Source: Bradyrhizobium sp. Ce-3 (GTDB lineage: Bacteria > Pseudomonadota > Alphaproteobacteria > Rhizobiales > Xanthobacteraceae). From it: a DNA stretch of 64,000 bases. Each line of letters begins with the position of its first letter. The stretch's first letter is position 1. The DNA lies in contig NZ_BQUV01000010.1 in the NCBI RefSeq assembly GCF_022835695.1, forward strand, positions 1-64,000, written 5' to 3'. Made by a program: the position numbers and the translations under genes. The notes under the pieces were generated by a model. The model saw nothing but the letters and a program-made list of their open reading frames with translations. It was not told the DNA's origin and did not search any database. Positions 59,901 to 64,000 of the stretch are shown piece by piece.

Positions 59901-60975
59901 CGGCACGCTCACCCGTCGCGCCTTTGCCGGCGGCGCGCTGGCACTCGCGCTCGGCGGCAAGAGTCTTGCGCAGGGCTTTGCCGGGCTCGGCGAGAATGCC
60001 GAAGGCTTTGCCGCGGTCACGCCGGGCAAGCAGTTCGCATTTCCCGCCGATCACGGCCCGCATCCGGAGTTCCGGATCGAGTGGTGGTACGTGACGGCAA
60101 ACCTGTCCGACGCGAGCGGCGCGGCCTATGGCGCGCAATGGACGCTGTTCCGCCAGGCGATAAAGCCGGGTGGGCCGGCCGAGGGCTGGGCCAACCAGCA
60201 GCTCTGGATGGGCCATGCCGCTGTCACCAGCGCCACCACGCATCGCTTCAGCGAGACGTTTGCGCGCGGCGGCGTCGGGCAGGCCGGTGTCGAGGCCGCG
60301 CCGTTTCACGCCTGGATCGATGCCTGGGAGATACGCGGGATCGACCCACTCGATGCGCAACGCATCGCGCCGCTCGAGCTGAAGGCCTCGGCTGTCGACT
60401 TCAGCACCGCACTCCGTCTCGACGCCGACCATCCGCTGGTGCTGCAGGGCGACCACGGCTATAGCCGCAAATCGGATCGCGGACAGGCCTCCTACTACTA
60501 CAGCCAACCGTTCTACAAGGCGTCCGGGCGCGTCGTGATCGACGACAGGCCGGTCGACGTCACCGGCATGGCCTGGATGGATCGCGAATGGAGCAGCCAG
60601 CCGCTGGCGGCGGACCAGACCGGCTGGGACTGGTTCTCGCTGCATTTGCCCGGCGACGAAAAGCTGATGCTGTACCGGCTGCGCCAGAAGGACGGCCGCG
60701 AGAACCTGTTCGGCAACTGGATCACGCCGGACGGCCGCTCGGCCGAGATCGCCGCGAGCGGCAACAGCATCACGCCGATCGCGAGCACCGAGATCGGCGA
60801 CCGCAAGCTGCCGACGTCATGGCGCGTCAGCCTGCCCGCGCGCGGCCTTGCCATCGAAACCGCCCCGCTCAATCCAAAGGCCTGGATGGGAACCAGCTTC
60901 CCCTATTGGGAAGGTCCGATCCGCTTTTCCGGCACCCACGCCGGAATCGGCTATCTTGAGATGACCGGGTACTGA
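59890..60975 (+). CDS. Lipocalin-like CrtC/AttH family protein
   Basis: 361 residues. Tat-like signal LTRRAFAGGALALALGGKSLA. Two lipocalin-like halves: FRIEWWYVTANLSDASGAAYGAQWTLFR near the N-terminus and VTGMAWMDREWSSQPLAADQTGWDWFSL in the middle, both typical of CrtC/AttH (carotenoid 1,2-hydratase-like). In att-type operons the protein is thought to handle a hydrophobic ligand moved by the ABC partner. No carotenoid genes are near. Overlaps the permease by 11 bases. Confidence 0.88.
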   Translation: MSASGTLTRRAFAGGALALALGGKSLAQGFAGLGENAEGFAAVTPGKQFAFPADHGPHPEFRIEWWYVTANLSDASGAAYGAQWTLFRQAIKPGGPAEGWANQQLWMGHAAVTSATTHRFSETFARGGVGQAGVEAAPFHAWIDAWEIRGIDPLDAQRIAPLELKASAVDFSTALRLDADHPLVLQGDHGYSRKSDRGQASYYYSQPFYKASGRVVIDDRPVDVTGMAWMDREWSSQPLAADQTGWDWFSLHLPGDEKLMLYRLRQKDGRENLFGNWITPDGRSAEIAASGNSITPIASTEIGDRKLPTSWRVSLPARGLAIETAPLNPKAWMGTSFPYWEGPIRFSGTHAGIGYLEMTGY

Positions 60976-61078
60976 AGCCGACAGAGATCGGCGTCGCCCA
61001 AAATCGCCCCACCTGTCACAGCGGTCGACGCCGCCACGTCATGACATCGGGGGCCAATATAATGAGGACACGCCTGAC

Positions 61079-61468
61079 ATGTACCACTACACGGCCATCG
61101 TGACCTGCCTTGCGGTCGCGTTCTATTTCTTCACCACGACGCAGGTCGCGCGCGCCCGCGCCGCCTACGGCGTCAAGCTGCCGGCGATCTCGGGCCATCC
61201 GGATTTCGAGCGCATCTTCCGCATCCAGATGAACACGCTGGAATGGATGCCGATCTTCCTGCCGTCGCTCTGGCTGTTTGCGATCTATATCGGCGATGCC
61301 GCGGCCGCTGCGGTCGGCGCGCTCTGGGTGATCGGCCGGATCGTCTACTTCATCGGTTACCGCGAGGCGGTGGCGAAGCGCAGCCGCGGATTTGGCATCC
61401 AGGCGATGGCCGCGATCATTCTATGGGTCGGCGCGCTCGGCGGCGCGGTGTGGCGGCTGGTGCATTGA
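61079..61468 (+). CDS. MAPEG family membrane protein
   Basis: 129 residues, four membrane segments. GHPDFERIFRIQMNTLEWMPIFLPSLW is the MAPEG signature (ERxxRxxxNxxE). MAPEG proteins include glutathione-dependent peroxidases and transferases acting on lipids. Start ATG 61079, with TGAGGAC nine bases upstream. Monocistronic. Confidence 0.87.
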   Translation: MYHYTAIVTCLAVAFYFFTTTQVARARAAYGVKLPAISGHPDFERIFRIQMNTLEWMPIFLPSLWLFAIYIGDAAAAAVGALWVIGRIVYFIGYREAVAKRSRGFGIQAMAAIILWVGALGGAVWRLVH

Positions 61469-61487
61469 AGCCGCCACATACTCCGCT

Positions 61488-61608
61488 GTCGTCCCGGCGC
61501 AGGCCGGGACCATAACCACAGGGAGAGATTGTTGACGGGACTAACGGCCCCAGCTTGCCGAAACAACATCCATCGGTGGTTATGGGTCCCGGCCTGCGCC
61601 GGGACGAC
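61488..61608. repeat. Family C palindromic repeat
   Basis: gtcgtcccggcgcaggccgg ... ccggcctgcgccgggacgac between convergent genes. Confidence 0.85.
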
Positions 61609-61628
61609 ACCACCGTTGGATATACCCG

Positions 61629-62819
61629 TCACTTGGTCAGCGGGCAGCCCGAGTCCTTGGCCCGCGGGAAGGCCTGGTCGCCGGGCACCACGGCGAGCTG
61701 CTTGTAATAGTCCCACGGCTTCTTCGATTCCGAGGGCTTCTTGACCTCGAACAGATACATGTCGTGGACCATGCGGCCGTTCTCCTGCACCTTGCCCTGG
61801 GCGAAGGCGTCGTCGACCGGCAGCTCCTTCAGCTTCTTGGCGACCGCATCGGAATCCTTGGTGCCGGCGGCTTTGACCGCCTTGAGATAGCTCAGCGTCG
61901 CCGAATAGGTGCCGGCGTGGATCATGCTCGGCATCCGCCCGGTGCGCTTGAAGAAGCGCTCGGAGAAAGCGCGGCTCTTGTCGTCGTGATCCCAGTAGAA
62001 GCCTTCGGTCAGCACCAGGCCCTGCGCGGCGTCGAGGCCGAGGCCGTTGACCTCGGCGAGCGTCATCAGCAGGCCGGCGAGCTTCTGGCCGCCCCTGACG
62101 ATGCCGAACTCGGCAGCCTGCTTGATCGAGTTGGTGGTGTCCTGACCGGCATTGGCGAGGCCGATCACCTTCGCCTTCGAGCTCTGCGCCTGCAGGAGGA
62201 AGGAGGAGAAGTCCGACGAGTTCAGCGGCACGCGCACCGAACCCAAGACCTTGCCGCCGGCGGCGGTGACGATCTCGCTGGTGTCCTTTTCCAGCGCGTA
62301 GCCGAACGCATAGTCGGCGGTGAGGAAGAACCAGCTGTCGCCGCCCGCCTTCACCAGCGCGCCACCGGTGCCGACCGCGAGCGCATGGGTATCGAACGCC
62401 CAGTGGAAGCCGTAGGGCGTGCAGGCCGCGCCCGTGATCGCCGAGGTCGCGGCGCCGACCACGATGTCGATCTTCTTCTTTTCCTTCGACAGTTCCTGCA
62501 CCGCGAGCGCCACCGACGAGGTCGTCAGCTCGGTGATCATGTCGACGCCGTCGGCGTCATACCAGCGCCGCGCGATCGAGGTCGCGAGATCGGGCTTGTT
62601 CTGGTGGTCGGCGGTGGTCATCTCGATCTTCTGGCCGAGCACCTCGCCGCCGAAATCCTCGATCGCCATCCTGGCGGCTTCGACCGAATACTTTCCGCCG
62701 TAATCCGCGTAGACGCCCGACTGGTCGTTCAGGATGCCGATCTTGACACCCTGGGCCATCGCCGGCGCCGCAAGCATCAGGCTGCACGCCGCGACCGCGG
62801 CCAAAAATCCCGACTTCAT
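61629..62819 (-). CDS. Branched-chain amino acid/amide-type ABC transporter substrate-binding protein
   Basis: 396 residues. Signal peptide (FLAAVAACSLMLAAPAMAQG), then VKIGILNDQSGVYADYGGKYSVEA, the LivK-type (periplasmic-binding fold I) opening, and GFHWAFDTHALAVGTGGALV. No permease or ATPase gene is beside it. Ligands of this family include branched-chain amino acids, amides, and aromatic acids. Two further cysteines (GAACTPYGF and DSGCPLTK near the end) may form a disulfide. Confidence 0.9.
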   Translation of the reverse strand: MKSGFLAAVAACSLMLAAPAMAQGVKIGILNDQSGVYADYGGKYSVEAARMAIEDFGGEVLGQKIEMTTADHQNKPDLATSIARRWYDADGVDMITELTTSSVALAVQELSKEKKKIDIVVGAATSAITGAACTPYGFHWAFDTHALAVGTGGALVKAGGDSWFFLTADYAFGYALEKDTSEIVTAAGGKVLGSVRVPLNSSDFSSFLLQAQSSKAKVIGLANAGQDTTNSIKQAAEFGIVRGGQKLAGLLMTLAEVNGLGLDAAQGLVLTEGFYWDHDDKSRAFSERFFKRTGRMPSMIHAGTYSATLSYLKAVKAAGTKDSDAVAKKLKELPVDDAFAQGKVQENGRMVHDMYLFEVKKPSESKKPWDYYKQLAVVPGDQAFPRAKDSGCPLTK

Positions 62820-62937
62820 TGTTATGCTCTCCCAGCAGTTTCTATCAGGAAAAATCGGCGCGACATTATTTTATAACCCCGCGCCTGCCCATCGATTTCC
62901 GCTCAGCCAAAAGTATGGGCTCGCCGCACCCATCCCC

Positions 62938-63039
62938 GTCATTCCGGGCGCGCGCAGCGCGAGCCCGGAATCCATTAGGTCGCAGCCCAGGTGGAAAAAT
63001 GGATTCCGGGCTCGCCGCTTCGCGACGCCCCGGAATGAC
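62938..63039. repeat. Family D palindromic repeat
   Basis: gtcattccgggcgcgcg ... gccccggaatgac with inner gcccggaatccat and atggattccgggc, between the RND stop and the LivK-type gene start, both minus strand. Confidence 0.85.
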
Positions 63040-63055
63040 GGGGAGAGGTCAATGC

Positions 63056-64000
63056 TCACCCCGCCACAGCCGCGGGTTCCTTCGGCTTGCCCTCGTTCTT
63101 TCCTTCCGCGAGGTTGCGCACCACCATGTAGAAGATCGGCGTGAAGACCAGGCCGAACAGCGTGACGCCGAGCATGCCGAAGAACACGGCGACGCCGACC
63201 GCCTGGCGCATCTCGGAACCCGAGCCGGTCGATACCACCAGCGGCAGCACGCCGAGGATGAAGGCGAACGAGGTCATCAGGATCGGCCGCAGGCGCAGAC
63301 GACACGCCTCGATCACCGCTTCCAGCCGCGGCCTGCCCTCGAGCTCGATATCGCGCGCGAACTCGACGATCAGGATCGCGTTCTTGGCGGCGAGCCCCAC
63401 CAGCACCACGAAGCCGATCTGGGTCAGGATGTTGACGTCCTGGCCCATGATGCGCACGCCGATCGTGGCCGCGAACAGGCACATCGGCACGATCAGGATC
63501 ACCGCGAACGGCAATGTCCAGCTGCCATATTGCGCGGCCAGCACCAGATAGACGAACAGCACGCAGATCGGGAACACGTAGAGGCCGGCATTGGCACCGT
63601 TGACCTGCTGGTAGGACAAATCGGTCCATTCGAACGAGAAGCCGCTGGGCAGGGTTTCGTCGGCGATCTTCTTGATGGTGTTGAGCGCTGTCGTCGAGCT
63701 GACGCCCGGCGCCGGCTCGCCCTGCAATTCGGACGCCGAGTAGAGATTGTAGCGCGCGACACGGTCGGGGCCCGAAATGTCCTTGAAGTCGACGATGCTG
63801 CCGAGCATCACCATGTCGCCACTGGCGTTGCGGGTCCGCAGCCGCGAAAGATCGGTGGTCTCCTTGCGGAACGGCAGATCGGCCTGCGCGGTGACGTGGT
63901 AGGTGCGACCGAACAGGTTGAAGTCGTTGACATAGGTCGAGCCGAAATAGGTCTCGATCGTGTCGGTGATGTTGGCGATGGGAACGCCGAGCTTCTGCGC
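63056..64000 (-). CDS. RND efflux permease (HAE1 family), C-terminal part
   Basis: The frame is open to the right edge of the window; about 314 C-terminal residues are seen. From the edge: YFGSTYVNDFNLFGRTYHV (porter/docking region), SGFSFEWTDLSYQQ, FVYLVLAAQYGSWTLPFAVI, GLAAKNAILIVEFARD, LRPILMTSFAFILGVLPLVV and the last helix pair, as in AcrB/MexF-type pumps. The tail is short and charged (EGKNEGKPKEP). With a membrane-fusion and outer-membrane partner it exports drugs or solvents. The N-terminal two thirds and probable partner gene are outside the window. Confidence 0.93.
   Translation of the reverse strand, partial: AQKLGVPIANITDTIETYFGSTYVNDFNLFGRTYHVTAQADLPFRKETTDLSRLRTRNASGDMVMLGSIVDFKDISGPDRVARYNLYSASELQGEPAPGVSSTTALNTIKKIADETLPSGFSFEWTDLSYQQVNGANAGLYVFPICVLFVYLVLAAQYGSWTLPFAVILIVPMCLFAATIGVRIMGQDVNILTQIGFVVLVGLAAKNAILIVEFARDIELEGRPRLEAVIEACRLRLRPILMTSFAFILGVLPLVVSTGSGSEMRQAVGVAVFFGMLGVTLFGLVFTPIFYMVVRNLAEGKNEGKPKEPAAVAG

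Noticed and set aside
57411-60029. 872-codon open frame on the minus strand
   Set aside because: It is antisense to the permease gene and its translation is Arg/Gln/Asp-rich without hydrophobic pattern or motifs; such frames arise from high GC at third codon positions.

Overview
The window is high-GC, densely coded DNA from an alphaproteobacterium, most likely Bradyrhizobium or a close relative (Nitrobacteraceae). The evidence is the block ffs-dnaX-ybaB-recR, a SoxXYZA(K)B set, an AapJ-type binding protein, and at least six families of intergenic palindromic repeats of the kind seen throughout Bradyrhizobium genomes. This is an inference from gene content and repeats; there is no rRNA gene here. 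I see no tRNA, CRISPR array, phage or plasmid module, so this reads as ordinary chromosome.

Layout. 1-500: a possible IS end, then a tiny GIY-YIG nuclease gene that fills the space between the two arms of an intergenic repeat. 0.5-5.8 kb: AmpG-like permease, a secreted unknown, and the replication/repair block recR-ybaB-dnaX with the SRP RNA. 5.8-11.3 kb: HIT protein and NudC, a PfkB sugar kinase, an Lrp-type regulator, phosphoglucomutase/phosphomannomutase and a membrane retropepsin. 11.4-17.8 kb: NCS1 transporter, HrpB helicase, acyltransferase-3 protein, ECF-type sigma factor. 18.2-22.2 kb: CcdA-like and thioredoxin-like proteins followed by a CioAB-type cytochrome bd oxidase with a 42-residue DUF2474-type subunit. 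22.3-33.3 kb: L,D-transpeptidase with a structured leader, an orphan amino-acid binding protein, two acyl-CoA dehydrogenases, carboxymuconolactone-decarboxylase-like and VOC proteins, two MFS transporters, a solitary HicB, and two methyltransferases.

33.6-40.1 kb is a thiosulfate/sulfide oxidation block: soxX, soxY, soxZ, soxA, a SoxXA-binding protein, soxB, two secreted DsrE-like proteins, and a persulfide dioxygenase-rhodanese fusion. soxCD is absent. 40.1-45.5 kb is vitamin B12 uptake: btuCDF on the minus strand diverges from a TonB receptor gene (btuB) preceded by a cobalamin riboswitch. 45.5-56.8 kb: small charged protein, ATP-grasp protein, two MFS transporters, CYTH-CHAD protein, ClC chloride channel, D-aminoacylase, secreted methyltransferase. 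56.8-61 kb: an ABC ATPase, a large FtsX-type permease and a lipocalin-like CrtC/AttH protein in overlapping order, resembling Agrobacterium attEFGH. The window ends with a MAPEG protein, an orphan LivK-type binding protein and the C-terminal part of an RND efflux permease cut by the right edge.

The most unusual signals are non-coding. They are the nuclease gene nested in a repeat (114-462), repeat DNA that has become the C-terminus of an MFS transporter, a repeat lodged between soxY and soxZ, and several perfect inverted repeats directly upstream of cydA, the L,D-transpeptidase, the sigma factor and hicB.
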